64,000 nt of DNA from Streptomyces sp. IMTB 2501 (GTDB taxonomy: Bacteria > Actinomycetota > Actinomycetes > Streptomycetales > Streptomycetaceae): positions 62,165-126,164 of the forward strand of contig NZ_MQUS01000025.1 in the NCBI RefSeq assembly GCF_001953885.1, in the 5' to 3' direction. The position numbers and the translations under genes were made by a program. The notes beneath the pieces were generated by a model, which ran no database searches, had not been told where the DNA came from, and worked only from the letters and a program-made list of their open reading frames with translations. This document shows positions 1 through 10,329 of this stretch, one piece after another. Position 1 is the first letter of the stretch. Each line of letters opens with the position of its first letter.

Positions 1-1890
<1,890 letters not shown>

Positions 1891-2149
1891 CGGTTGAAGG
1901 CCACCCGTTCGGCGCATATCAGTTGCATACGGGTGGCCCGGGCGCATTCGGGCAACCGTCGACGACCGGTGCCCGTGGAAGCCTTCCGCGGCCTACTGTT
2001 GAGATGTGCACCTGCCGTGCCCGGCTGCGGTTGGGGCATCCTCGTGCGCTCCCGGCGTGCGCGGAAGGTCGCTTCAACGCGGAGCTGCTGATGGGTGTCG
2101 GACATCGGGCCGCGTGGCGTGGGCACCGCCGGCTGTGAGAGGGACGGGA

Positions 2150-4387
2150 ATGGAACCGACCGAGAGCGTCGCCCCGGACTCACGGCTACGCCTGTGCCGC
2201 CGCGCGATCACCTGGCGCGGGACCCGGTGGCCGGCGCGGGGCCACGGCCGTACGGGCCAGGCCCGTACGGCCGGACCGCGCACCGCCGCCGACGCCCACC
2301 CGCCCATACCCCTGGCCATCGAATCTGCCCCCGGCCTGAGCGGCGCCGAACCCGAACGGCATCTGTCCTGGCCCGCACTGCCCGCAGCCGTCGTGGCCGC
2401 CGCCGCGTTCGTCCTCGGCGCCGGCTTCTACCGCGGCTTCAGCGGCCACCACGCCCTCTTCCCGAGCGGCGCCGTCGGCTGGTCGCTGGCCCTGCTCACC
2501 GGCGTCATCGTCGGCCACCTGGTGATGCTGGGCCGTGCCCGCTGGTGGGGCGGCACCGGTTCCGGCGCCGCCCTCACCCTCGCCGTGCTGCTGCTGTACG
2601 GCTGGGTGCCCGCCGGCATGGTCAGCCTCACCGTCGTCGTCCTGGTCGGCATCGCCCGGCGCCACCGCTGGCGGCAAGGCGTGCTGCACGGCGCGGTGGA
2701 CATCCTCGGCATCGGCGCAGGCGCCCTGCTGCTCGGCGCGTTCGGCCGCGTCCCGAGCGTCGAGACACCCTGGCGGCCGGACAGCTGGAGCATCGCCACC
2801 GCACCCGAGGTCGTCCTCGCCGCCGTCGCCTATCTCGCGGTCAGCCGGGGCCTGCAGTGGTATCTGTACGCCCCGCGCACCGGCAAGGTGCCCACCGTGG
2901 CCCGGACCGCCCTGGTCAGACAGGGCCTGGTCGCCGTCGCGCTGCTCGGCATCGCACCGCTGCTCTGCGTCGTCGCCGACGCCCAGCCGATCCTGCTTCC
3001 GCTGTTCGCCATCCCCCTCATCGCCCTCGACTCCACCCTGTGGATGGCCCGCGCGCGTGCCGAGGAGCAGCTGCGCGACCCGCTGACCGGGCTGCCCAAC
3101 CGGCAGTGGCTGCTGGAGCGGATCTGGACGGCCCTCGACGACGCGGAACGCATCGGCGCCCGCTCGGCCCTCATGCTGATCGACCTCGACCGGTTCCGTT
3201 CGGTGAACGACACCCTCGGTCATCTCGCCGGTGACCGGCTGCTGCTCCAGATCGCCGACCGGCTGCGGCTCGCCCTGCCGCGTGGAGCGGAGGCCGCGCG
3301 GCTCGGCGGCGACGAGTTCGCCGTGTTACTGCCCGTCGCCGACTCCACCACGTCGGCCACGCGGATCGCCCGCGGCCTCGTCGCCGCGCTCAGCTCCCCG
3401 CTCGATCTCGACGGGCTCACCCTCGTCCTGGAGGCCAGCGCCGGCGTCGCCGTCTTCCCCGACCACGCCCTGGACGCCGAAGGCATGCTGCGGCGGGCGG
3501 ATGTGGCGATGTACCAGGCGAAAAGGGATCGTACGGGCGTGGAGGTGTACGAGTCCAAGCGGGACTCCAACACCCCGGACCGGCTCGGCCTGCTGGGCGA
3601 TCTGCGCCGGGCGCTGGACGCGCACGAGGTGCAGCTGCACTACCAGCCCAAGGTCCGCTTCGACGGTCAGGTCGCGGGCCTTGAGGCGCTCGTCCGCTGG
3701 GTGCATCCGGAGCGAGGGAAGGTTCCGCCGGACGAGTTCATAGCGATCGCCGAGTCCTCCGGACTGATGCCCCATCTGACGGAGTACGTCCTGGAGACCG
3801 CGCTCGGACAGGTCGCCAAGTGGCGCGCGCAGGGGCTGCGGGTGCCGGTGGCCGTGAATGTCTCGCCGCGTGATGTGCATACGCCCGGTTTCGCCGGATC
3901 GGTCGCGGCCCGGCTGGCCCGGCACGGGGTCCCTGCGGGCGCCCTGCAGCTGGAGATCACCGAGCATGTGCTGCTGGAGGATCCGCAGCGGGCCGCCGAC
4001 ACCCTCGCCGGGCTCACCGGGCACGGCGTGAAGATGTCCCTGGACGACTTCGGCACCGGGTACTCGTCCCTGGTGCATCTACGGCGGCTGCCGGTGAGCG
4101 AGCTGAAGATCGACCGCTCCTTCGTGGCGCGGCTGGCCGTGGACAACGAGGACGCGGAGATCGTGCGCTGCACGGTCGATCTGGCGCATTCGCTGGGGTT
4201 GCTGGTCGTCGCCGAGGGTGTGGAGGACGACGAGACGTGGGAGCGGTTGCGGGACCTGGGGTGTGACGCCGTGCAGGGGTGGCTGGTCGCCGCGGCGATG
4301 CCGCCCGAGGAGACCACGGCGTGGTTGCGGGCGCGGGGGTCCCGTGGGTGGCAGAGGCCGCGCGCCGCGCTGCCCGCTGCCGAATGA
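2150..4387 (+). CDS. rmdB: membrane GGDEF-EAL cyclic-di-GMP turnover protein (RmdB-like)
   Basis: Predicted c-di-GMP enzyme of 745 aa. ATG at 2150 was chosen because GAGAGGGACGGG precedes it and the open frame upstream has poor codon bias. About 330 N-terminal residues hold several hydrophobic helices (from about residue 75). Next comes a GGDEF domain with the active site RLGGDEFAVLL and DLDRFRSVND; no RxxD inhibitory site is seen in front of it. The C-terminal EAL domain has GLEALVRW, NVSPRD, EITEH, DDFGTGYSSL, LKIDRSF and AEGVED, so it looks catalytically complete. Position next to ligA matches, from memory, the S. coelicolor phosphodiesterase RmdB (SCO5495), involved in aerial development; the symbol rests on synteny plus architecture. 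Odd feature: an in-frame TTA Leu codon at 3326-3328, just after GGDEF, the only one I found in this window. Confidence 0.9.
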   Translation: MEPTESVAPDSRLRLCRRAITWRGTRWPARGHGRTGQARTAGPRTAADAHPPIPLAIESAPGLSGAEPERHLSWPALPAAVVAAAAFVLGAGFYRGFSGHHALFPSGAVGWSLALLTGVIVGHLVMLGRARWWGGTGSGAALTLAVLLLYGWVPAGMVSLTVVVLVGIARRHRWRQGVLHGAVDILGIGAGALLLGAFGRVPSVETPWRPDSWSIATAPEVVLAAVAYLAVSRGLQWYLYAPRTGKVPTVARTALVRQGLVAVALLGIAPLLCVVADAQPILLPLFAIPLIALDSTLWMARARAEEQLRDPLTGLPNRQWLLERIWTALDDAERIGARSALMLIDLDRFRSVNDTLGHLAGDRLLLQIADRLRLALPRGAEAARLGGDEFAVLLPVADSTTSATRIARGLVAALSSPLDLDGLTLVLEASAGVAVFPDHALDAEGMLRRADVAMYQAKRDRTGVEVYESKRDSNTPDRLGLLGDLRRALDAHEVQLHYQPKVRFDGQVAGLEALVRWVHPERGKVPPDEFIAIAESSGLMPHLTEYVLETALGQVAKWRAQGLRVPVAVNVSPRDVHTPGFAGSVAARLARHGVPAGALQLEITEHVLLEDPQRAADTLAGLTGHGVKMSLDDFGTGYSSLVHLRRLPVSELKIDRSFVARLAVDNEDAEIVRCTVDLAHSLGLLVVAEGVEDDETWERLRDLGCDAVQGWLVAAAMPPEETTAWLRARGSRGWQRPRAALPAAE

Positions 4388-4497
4388 CGTTTCCCGCCCG
4401 CCCGTTCCACTTGGTCGACTGGCGGGTCTTCGCCGTGTGTCCTGGTCGGCGTCGGCGGGTGCGGGTTCGGTGTGGCTTGTCGCGCTGTTCCCCGCTC

Positions 4498-5019
4498 CTA
4501 GGGGGTTTGCGGTCGGCCTGCTGTGAAGTGGCTGACCAGTAGCGCCCAGAACGTCTCCGTCAGCAGGTCCGGGCCCTCGCCCTCGGACCTGATCGGCTCC
4601 ACGACCACGAGCAGTTCCCCGAACGCCTCCCGGAGCGGCGCCGGTGCTTCCTCCGTCGCGAAGGGCAGATCGACCAGGTGCGTGAACATCGCGTCGTAGA
4701 GGGCGGGCCGGTGGCCGGCGAAGGATGTGCAGGTCTCCGCCACGGCCGCCAGTGCCTCCCGCGTGCCTCGTACCGCCGTCCGCGCCTGCCGTAGCTCCGC
4801 CGCCAGGTCGGCGCAGCCCTGTACCGCGACCGCCGCCGTGATCGCGTCCTTGCCCTTGAAGTGGCTGCGGGGGACCGGCTGGCTGTACTCGATCTCGGCG
4901 GCCGGCCGGCGTGTGGTCACCGCGTCCCAGTCTTCGTCCTCGGCCAGCTCCCGTGCGGCCGTCACGATCAGCCGCTCACGTTCCGCTCGTTCGCGCTCCC
5001 GGCGCGTCCGGACCGCCAT
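4498..5019 (-). CDS. TetR/AcrR family transcriptional regulator
   Basis: 173-aa predicted repressor. The N-terminal helix-turn-helix is recognisable (RLIVTAARELAEDEDWDAVTT ... YSQPVPRSHFKGKDAI), the TetR pattern ending in the F-KGKD helix; the rest is an all-helical ligand domain. It is transcribed divergently from the DUF4267/cupin pair, with inverted repeats in the 100-bp gap that are probable operators. The start codon at 5019 has only a weak GAG upstream. It probably represses the neighbouring membrane-protein gene and itself; the ligand is unknown. Confidence 0.85.
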   Translation of the reverse strand: MAVRTRRERERAERERLIVTAARELAEDEDWDAVTTRRPAAEIEYSQPVPRSHFKGKDAITAAVAVQGCADLAAELRQARTAVRGTREALAAVAETCTSFAGHRPALYDAMFTHLVDLPFATEEAPAPLREAFGELLVVVEPIRSEGEGPDLLTETFWALLVSHFTAGRPQTP

Positions 5020-5030
5020 GAGCTCGAATT

Positions 5031-5086
5031 CTAGCAGCGCTAGCTAATCTGTCGGCGCTCTGCTAGCTTGGCTCCTGTTCCTAGCA
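5031..5086. promoter_or_regulatory. inverted-repeat operators between TetR gene and DUF4267 gene
   Basis: Two palindromic elements: a perfect CTAGC-AGC-GCTAG at 5031-5043, and TGCTAG (5061-5066) facing CTAGCA (5081-5086). All share the CTAGC half-site, and they sit 12-60 bp upstream of the TetR start. This is the usual position for TetR autoregulation and control of the divergent gene. The binding assignment is inference. Confidence 0.6.
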
Positions 5087-5120
5087 TTGATAGAACAGCC
5101 ACACAGGGGGGGAGACCCAC

Positions 5121-5492
5121 ATGACCGTCACCGCGTACACCCTGGCCGTCCTGCTCGACCTGTTCTGCGTGTTCCTCGGCTACCGGTTCCTGTTCCAGCC
5201 CGGTCCCGCCGCGGCCGGGTACGGCGTCCCGGCCGACCCCGCCGGCGATGCCCGCGCCTACCTCTCGATCAAGGGGCTCAGGGACGGCACCTTCGGTCTG
5301 CTGGGCCTGGCCCTGCTGGCCTTCGCCGGAGCCCGTGCCGAGGCGCTGTTCATGCTCTGTGTGGCGCTCGTCCCGCTCGGCGACACGCTGAACGTCCTGC
5401 GCAACGGGGGTACGAAGGCGGTCGCCTTCGGGATCCACTTCGCCACCGCGGTCGTTGTACTGATCAGTGCGGGTCTGCTGTTCGCCGTCTGA
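5121..5492 (+). CDS. small integral membrane protein, DUF4267-like
   Basis: 123-aa protein made almost entirely of four hydrophobic helices (LAVLLDLFCVFLGYRFLF, GTFGLLGLALLAFAGA, ALFMLCVALVPLGDTLNVL, FATAVVVLISAGLLFAV) with short polar links. The pattern KGLRDGTFGLLGL, with a conserved D-LNV-RNGG segment, resembles the DUF4267 family, whose biochemical role is not known. The start ATG at 5121 follows GGGGGGAGACCCAC. It is divergent from the TetR gene and followed 28 bp later by a cupin gene, so the two were probably induced together when the repressor is released. Confidence 0.75.
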   Translation: MTVTAYTLAVLLDLFCVFLGYRFLFQPGPAAAGYGVPADPAGDARAYLSIKGLRDGTFGLLGLALLAFAGARAEALFMLCVALVPLGDTLNVLRNGGTKAVAFGIHFATAVVVLISAGLLFAV

Positions 5493-5520
5493 TCACCCGG
5501 TCACTCACAAGGGGCGTCCC

Positions 5521-6015
5521 ATGTCGCTGTTCGTACCGAAGTTCGAAGAATCCGTGATCGTCCGCGAGGCGGAGGCCGAAGTCGTCGGCCGCGCTCCCGC
5601 CACCGTCCGCCTGCTGGCCGACAGCAGCTCGACCGGCGGCGCCCTGTCCACCCAGCGGGTCACGCTCACCCAGGGCGCCGACGGCGCCAAGCCGCACTGG
5701 CACGACCACTCCGCAGAGATGTTCTTCCTGCTCGACGGCGCAGCCGACATCCTCTCCGGCGAGGACGTCGTCACCGCCGGCCCCGGCGACCTCGTCGTCG
5801 TCCCGCCCGGCAAGCCGCACGCCTTCGCCGCCGTACCGGGAGCCGACGCCGATCTGCTCATCGTGATCACACCCGGTGTCGAGCGCTTCGAGTACTTCCG
5901 CCATCTGCGGCGCATCGCCCTCGGCGAGGCCACCCCGGAGAGCCTCCTGGAGGTGCAGGAGCTGTACGACAACCACTTCCTGAAGAGCGCCACGTGGGAC
6001 ACCCGGCACCGCTGA
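5521..6015 (+). CDS. cupin-domain protein
   Basis: 165-aa single-domain cupin. Motif 1 is visible as [21 protein letters not shown] (H-x-H...E), and motif 2 as [15 protein letters not shown], giving the usual 3-His/1-Glu metal site. The start at 5521 is preceded by AAGGGGCG; an open extension back to 5467 lacks a ribosome site. No catalytic family can be named. Such proteins are often quercetin dioxygenase-like or sugar-binding. It is probably co-transcribed with the DUF4267 gene. Confidence 0.82.
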   Translation: MSLFVPKFEESVIVREAEAEVVGRAPATVRLLADSSSTGGALSTQRVTLTQGADGAKPHWHDHSAEMFFLLDGAADILSGEDVVTAGPGDLVVVPPGKPHAFAAVPGADADLLIVITPGVERFEYFRHLRRIALGEATPESLLEVQELYDNHFLKSATWDTRHR

Positions 6016-6050
6016 GGACGGGGCCCCGGGAAACCGTTTCACGCGCAGCC

Positions 6051-6080
6051 GGGCCAGCCCCATAGGATTGGGGCTGGCCC
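6051..6080. terminator. 11-bp perfect inverted repeat between cupin gene and gatC
   Basis: GGGCCAGCCCC (6051-6061) faces GGGGCTGGCCC (6070-6080) around an 8-nt loop. It may terminate the cupin transcript, but the loop holds TAGGAT (6063-6068), a good -10 hexamer placed correctly for gatC. A promoter/operator role is therefore equally possible. Confidence 0.6.
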
Positions 6081-6112
6081 AAACCACACACACTCACCCA
6101 GAGGATCGCTGC

Positions 6113-6409
6113 ATGCCTGGCATCACGCGCGAGGAGGTCGCCCACCTCGCCCGGCTGGCGCGTCTGGAGCTGAAGCCCGAAGAACTCGACCACTTCGCGG
6201 GACAGCTGGACGACATCATCGGCGCGGTCGCCCGCGTCAGCGAGGTCGCCGACCAAGACGTACCGCCGACCTCGCACCCGCTTCCGCTGACGAACGTCAT
6301 GCGGACGGACGAGGTCCGTCCCTCGCTCACCCCCGAGCAGGCGCTCTCCGGCGCCCCGGCCCAGGAGCAGCAGCGTTTCAAGGTGCCGCAGATCCTGGGG
6401 GAGGAGTGA
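6113..6409 (+). CDS. gatC: aspartyl/glutamyl-tRNA amidotransferase subunit C
   Basis: 98-aa small subunit that clasps GatA and GatB in the heterotrimeric amidotransferase, which converts Glu-tRNA(Gln) or Asp-tRNA(Asn) to the amidated form. Recognisable features are the N-terminal [17 protein letters not shown] helix, LDDIIGAV, and the tail ending in FKVPQILG(EE). ATG 6113 follows GAGGATCGCTGC. Its stop lies 5 bp before the gatA ATG, so the operon is tightly coupled. Confidence 0.95.
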   Translation: MPGITREEVAHLARLARLELKPEELDHFAGQLDDIIGAVARVSEVADQDVPPTSHPLPLTNVMRTDEVRPSLTPEQALSGAPAQEQQRFKVPQILGEE

Positions 6410-6414
6410 CCGAC

Positions 6415-7914
6415 ATGACGGACAGCAACATCATCAAGCTCACGGCCGCGCAGATCGCCGACAAGATCGCCTCCGGCGAGCTGACGGCCGTCGAGGTCAC
6501 CGAGGCCCATCTCGCCCGGATCGAGGCCGTCGACGAGAAGGTGCACGCCTTCCTGCACGTCGACCGCGAGGGCGCCCTCGCTCAGGCCCGCGCCGTGGAC
6601 GCGAAGCGGGCGCGCGGCGAGAAGCTCGGGCCGCTGGCCGGCGTCCCGCTCGCGCTCAAGGACATCTTCACCACCGAGGGCGTGCCCACGACCGTCGGCT
6701 CGAAGATCCTGGAAGGGTGGATCCCGCCGTACGACGCCACCCTCACCAAGAAGCTGAAGGCCGCCGACGTCGTCATCCTCGGCAAGACCAACATGGACGA
6801 GTTCGCCATGGGGTCCTCCACCGAGAACAGCGCCTACGGGCCGACCGGCAACCCCTGGGATCTCACCAAGATCCCCGGCGGATCGGGTGGCGGTTCCTCC
6901 GCCGCGCTCGCCTCCTTCGAGGCCCCGCTCGCCATCGGCACCGACACCGGCGGCTCCATCCGTCAGCCGGCCGCCGTCACCGGCACGGTCGGCGTGAAGC
7001 CGACGTACGGCGCGGTGTCCCGCTTCGGCATGGTCGCCTTCTCGTCCTCCCTGGACCAGGGCGGGCCCTGCGCCCGTACGGTCCTGGACGCAGCCCTGCT
7101 GCACGAGGTGATCGCCGGTCACGACCCGCTCGACTCCACCTCCATCGACGCCCCGGTCCCCCCGGTCGTCGAGGCCGCCCGCAACGGCTCCGTGGCCGGC
7201 ATGCGCGTCGGCGTGGTCAAGCAGTTCCGCGGCGAGGGCTACCAGGCCGGTGTCATCCAGCGCTTCGACGAGTCGGTCGAGCTGCTGAAGGAGCTGGGCG
7301 CCGAGATCGTCGAGCTGGACTGCCCGTCCTTCGACCTCGGACTGTCGGCGTACTACCTGATCGCGCCCTCCGAGTGCTCCTCCAACCTCGCCCGCTTCGA
7401 CGGCCTGCGCTACGGCCTGCGGACCGGTGACGACGGCGGCCACTCGGCCGAGGAGGTCACCTCCCTCACCCGCGAGGCCGGCTTCGGCCCCGAGGTGAAG
7501 CGCCGGATCATGCTCGGCACGTACGCGCTGTCGAGCGGCTACTACGACGCGTACTACGGCTCCGCGCAGAAGGTCCGCACGCTCATCACGCGCGACTTCG
7601 AGAAGGCTTTCGAGCAGGTTGACGTCATCGTCTCGCCGACGACCCCGACCACCGCCTTCCCGATCGGCGAGCGTGCCGACGACCCGATGGCGATGTACCT
7701 CGCGGACCTGTGCACCATCCCGACCAACCTGGCGGGCAACGCGGCCATGTCCCTGCCCTGCGGCCTCGCCCCGGAGGACAACCTCCCGGTGGGCCTGCAG
7801 ATCATCGCCCCGGCGATGCAGGACGACCGCCTGTACAAGGTGGGCGCCGCCGTCGAGGCCGCCTTCGTGGAAAAGTGGGGACACCCGCTCCTTGAGGAGG
7901 CTCCGTCGCTGTGA
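6415..7914 (+). CDS. gatA: aspartyl/glutamyl-tRNA amidotransferase subunit A
   Basis: 499-aa amidase-signature subunit that hydrolyses glutamine and supplies ammonia to GatB. The Ser-cisSer-Lys triad is present: Lys in VPLALKDIF, and the serines in [12 protein letters not shown] and [20 protein letters not shown] and [15 protein letters not shown] are also conserved. ATG 6415 is 8 nt behind GGGGGAGGAG. A GTG at 6406 that overlaps the gatC stop would put the ribosome site against the start codon, so I prefer 6415. The stop overlaps the GTG of the next small gene (GTGA). Confidence 0.96.
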   Translation: MTDSNIIKLTAAQIADKIASGELTAVEVTEAHLARIEAVDEKVHAFLHVDREGALAQARAVDAKRARGEKLGPLAGVPLALKDIFTTEGVPTTVGSKILEGWIPPYDATLTKKLKAADVVILGKTNMDEFAMGSSTENSAYGPTGNPWDLTKIPGGSGGGSSAALASFEAPLAIGTDTGGSIRQPAAVTGTVGVKPTYGAVSRFGMVAFSSSLDQGGPCARTVLDAALLHEVIAGHDPLDSTSIDAPVPPVVEAARNGSVAGMRVGVVKQFRGEGYQAGVIQRFDESVELLKELGAEIVELDCPSFDLGLSAYYLIAPSECSSNLARFDGLRYGLRTGDDGGHSAEEVTSLTREAGFGPEVKRRIMLGTYALSSGYYDAYYGSAQKVRTLITRDFEKAFEQVDVIVSPTTPTTAFPIGERADDPMAMYLADLCTIPTNLAGNAAMSLPCGLAPEDNLPVGLQIIAPAMQDDRLYKVGAAVEAAFVEKWGHPLLEEAPSL

Positions 7915-8153
7915 GCAGCGCTCTGTCGAAGGCCAAGGGCTTCAAGAAGTCCAAGTCCGGTACGTACCTGTCCATGGCCACCACCGCGTTCGGCGCGGTC
8001 GGTGTCGCCAAGCAGATCAAGAAGGCCCGAGCCGAGCACGACACGCTGCGGCTGATCGACGCGACGGTGTCCGCCGTGGCGATCGTGACCGGCCTCGCGA
8101 TCCTCTACCGCGAGCTGAAGCGGCTGGGCGACGACGACGTCCTGCTGGGCTGA
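7911..8153 (+). CDS. conserved 80-aa protein inside the gatCAB operon
   Basis: 80-residue basic protein with one hydrophobic segment ([19 protein letters not shown]) preceded by a Lys-rich N-terminus ([15 protein letters not shown]). GTG at 7911 overlaps the gatA stop by 4 bases, and the GAGGAG in the gatA tail serves as ribosome site, so translation is coupled to gatA. Codon use matches the neighbours. Function is unknown. Its place between gatA and gatB in one transcript suggests a role with the amidotransferase or at the membrane, but that is only context. Confidence 0.8.
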   Translation: MSSALSKAKGFKKSKSGTYLSMATTAFGAVGVAKQIKKARAEHDTLRLIDATVSAVAIVTGLAILYRELKRLGDDDVLLG

Positions 8154-8169
8154 GAGGGAAGTTTTCACC

Positions 8170-9684
8170 GTGACCACCACGACCGACCTGGTGTCGTACG
8201 AGGACGCGCTGGCGTCGTACGACCCCGTCATGGGCCTTGAGGTCCATGTCGAACTCGGCACCAAGACCAAGATGTTCTGCGGGTGTTCGACCGAGCTGGG
8301 CGCCGAGCCCAACTCGCAGACCTGCCCGACCTGCCTCGGCCTGCCCGGCGCGCTCCCGGTCGTCAACGCGACCGGCGTCGAGTCCGCGATCAAGATCGGT
8401 CTCGCGCTGAACTGCGAGATCGCCGAGTGGTGCCGCTTCGCCCGGAAGAACTACTTCTATCCGGACATGCCGAAGAACTTCCAGACCTCCCAGTACGACG
8501 AGCCGATCGCCTTCAACGGCTATCTCGACGTACAGCTGGAGGACGGCGAGACCTTCCGCGTGGAGATCGAGCGCGCCCACATGGAGGAGGACACCGGCAA
8601 GTCGACCCACGTGGGCGGCGCGACCGGCCGTATCCACGGCGCGCAGCACTCCCTCCTCGACTACAACCGCGCGGGCATCCCGCTCATCGAGATCGTCACC
8701 AAGCCGATCGTCGGGGCGGGCGAGCGCGCCCCCGAAGTGGCGAAGGCGTACGTCCGTGAGCTGCGCGAGCTCATCCGTGCCCTCGGCGTGTCCGAGGCCC
8801 GCATGGAGATGGGCCAGATGCGCTGCGACGTGAACCTGTCGCTGATGCCCAAGGACGCCGACAAGTTCGGCACGCGCTCCGAGACGAAGAACGTCAACTC
8901 GCTGCGTTCCGTGGAGCGCGCGGCCCGCTTCGAGATCATGCGGCACGCCGCCGTGCTCTCGTCCGGCGGCACGATCGTCCAGGAGACCCGCCACTTCCAC
9001 GAGGACACCGGGTCCACGACCTCGGGCCGCGTGAAGGAGGAGGCCGAGGACTACCGGTACTTCCCGGAGCCCGACCTCGTGCCGGTCGCGCCCACGCGTG
9101 AGTGGGTCGAGGAGATCCGCGCGGCCCTGCCCGAGATGCCGCTGGCCCGCCGCACCCGGCTGCTCGCCGAGTGGGGCATCTCCGCCACCGACATGCAGGC
9201 GATCCTCAACGCCGGTGCGCTGGACCCGATCGTCGCCACGATCGAGGCCGGTGCCGACGCCGCCTCCGCCCGCAAGTGGTGGATGGGCGAACTGGCGCGC
9301 AGCGCCAACGAGTCGGGCAAGGCGCTGGACGAGCTGGCCATCACCCCGGAGCAGGTGGCCCGGGTGACCTCTCTCGTCGCCGACGGCTCCCTGAACGACA
9401 AGCTGGCCCGCCAGGTCATCGAGGGCGTCCTCGCGGGCGAAGGCACCCCGGAAGAGGTCGTCGAGAAGCGCGGTCTCAAGGTGGTTTCCGACGATTCGGC
9501 CCTTGGCACGGCCGTCGACGAGGCCATCGCCGGCAACCCCGGCATCGCGGACAAGATCCGCGGCGGCAAGGTGGCCGCGGCCGGCGCCCTGGTCGGCGCG
9601 GTCATGAAGGCGACCCGAGGTCAGGCCGACGCGGCTCGCGTCAAGGAACTGATCCTGGAGAAGCTGGGCGTGAGCGAGGGCTGA
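8170..9684 (+). CDS. gatB: aspartyl/glutamyl-tRNA amidotransferase subunit B
   Basis: 504-aa catalytic subunit that activates the mischarged tRNA carboxylate (kinase step) and transfers ammonia from GatA. Conserved GatB signatures: [60 protein letters not shown] and [12 protein letters not shown]. The C-terminal YqeY-like tail domain (about 350-500) has [12 protein letters not shown] and [20 protein letters not shown] 8170 follows GAGAGGGAAG. It is the last gene of the gatCAB operon, and a strong hairpin lies 15 bp downstream. Confidence 0.97.
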   Translation: MTTTTDLVSYEDALASYDPVMGLEVHVELGTKTKMFCGCSTELGAEPNSQTCPTCLGLPGALPVVNATGVESAIKIGLALNCEIAEWCRFARKNYFYPDMPKNFQTSQYDEPIAFNGYLDVQLEDGETFRVEIERAHMEEDTGKSTHVGGATGRIHGAQHSLLDYNRAGIPLIEIVTKPIVGAGERAPEVAKAYVRELRELIRALGVSEARMEMGQMRCDVNLSLMPKDADKFGTRSETKNVNSLRSVERAARFEIMRHAAVLSSGGTIVQETRHFHEDTGSTTSGRVKEEAEDYRYFPEPDLVPVAPTREWVEEIRAALPEMPLARRTRLLAEWGISATDMQAILNAGALDPIVATIEAGADAASARKWWMGELARSANESGKALDELAITPEQVARVTSLVADGSLNDKLARQVIEGVLAGEGTPEEVVEKRGLKVVSDDSALGTAVDEAIAGNPGIADKIRGGKVAAAGALVGAVMKATRGQADAARVKELILEKLGVSEG

Positions 9685-9699
9685 GCCCGCACCGCGCAC

Positions 9700-9737
9700 C
9701 GTACGGCCCCGGAAGGCTCGCCCTCCGGGGCCGTACG
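9700..9737 (+). terminator. rho-independent-like terminator after gatB
   Basis: CGTACGGCCCCGGA (9700-9713) pairs perfectly with TCCGGGGCCGTACG (9724-9737) around a 10-nt loop. There is no U-run, as is common in Streptomyces. Confidence 0.8.
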
Positions 9738-9794
9738 CATCTCCGGGCGCCCCGCTCCCCCTGCTCTCGGCCGGAGGTACTACGCTCGCCCGCC

Positions 9795-10118
9795 ATGAGT
9801 GGACGCACCGATTCCGATGCCGGACCCGCCATAGCGGAGGACGCGGAGCAGCAGATCGGGGAGGAGCCGATCGCAGAGGCTCGTCGGGCCCGTTGGATCG
9901 CGGCCGCCACCGGGGTGCTGCTGGCGCTCGTGGGGCTGGCCGCCGCGCTGGTACGGTTCACCGGTTCCGCTCCGGCCCGTGTCCCCGCCGCCTTCGCCCT
10001 CGGCTCGGCCGTGTGCGCGCTCGCCGCGGTGCTCGGGGCCAAGGGCCGTACTCGCAGGGCCTTGTGGCTGTTGATCGTGGGGACCATGGTCATGGCGTTC
10101 GGAGATCATTCCGACTGA
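9795..10118 (+). CDS. small membrane protein of unknown function
   Basis: 107-aa protein: a polar acidic N-terminus (about 35 residues) followed by two to three hydrophobic helices (AAATGVLLALVGLAAALV, VPAAFALGSAVCALAAVLGA, ALWLLIVGTMVMAFG). The ATG at 9795 is the first start with good codon bias; the open frame further upstream is a shadow of gatB. No family recognised. Confidence 0.65.
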   Translation: MSGRTDSDAGPAIAEDAEQQIGEEPIAEARRARWIAAATGVLLALVGLAAALVRFTGSAPARVPAAFALGSAVCALAAVLGAKGRTRRALWLLIVGTMVMAFGDHSD

Positions 10119-10329
10119 AGCGTACGAAGTGCCGCCTGAGGTGACAGAGTTCGCCGGAGTGTCCTGTGACGTCCCTCCCACTCTTGTGAATAAGCCCACG
10201 AACGCGGCAAACGATCACTTTCGCCTGCAAGAGTGTCCTGCGATTCCTCATACGTTCTTTGCGGGCTGTTCAGCTTTTGGGCGATCGTTCCCGGCCAAAG
10301 ATCCACACATCGTCCCTGGGAGCACGTCC

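Noticed and set aside
2006-2149. N-terminal extension of the RmdB-like protein
   Set aside because: Codon bias poor, no ribosome site; ATG 2150 has one.
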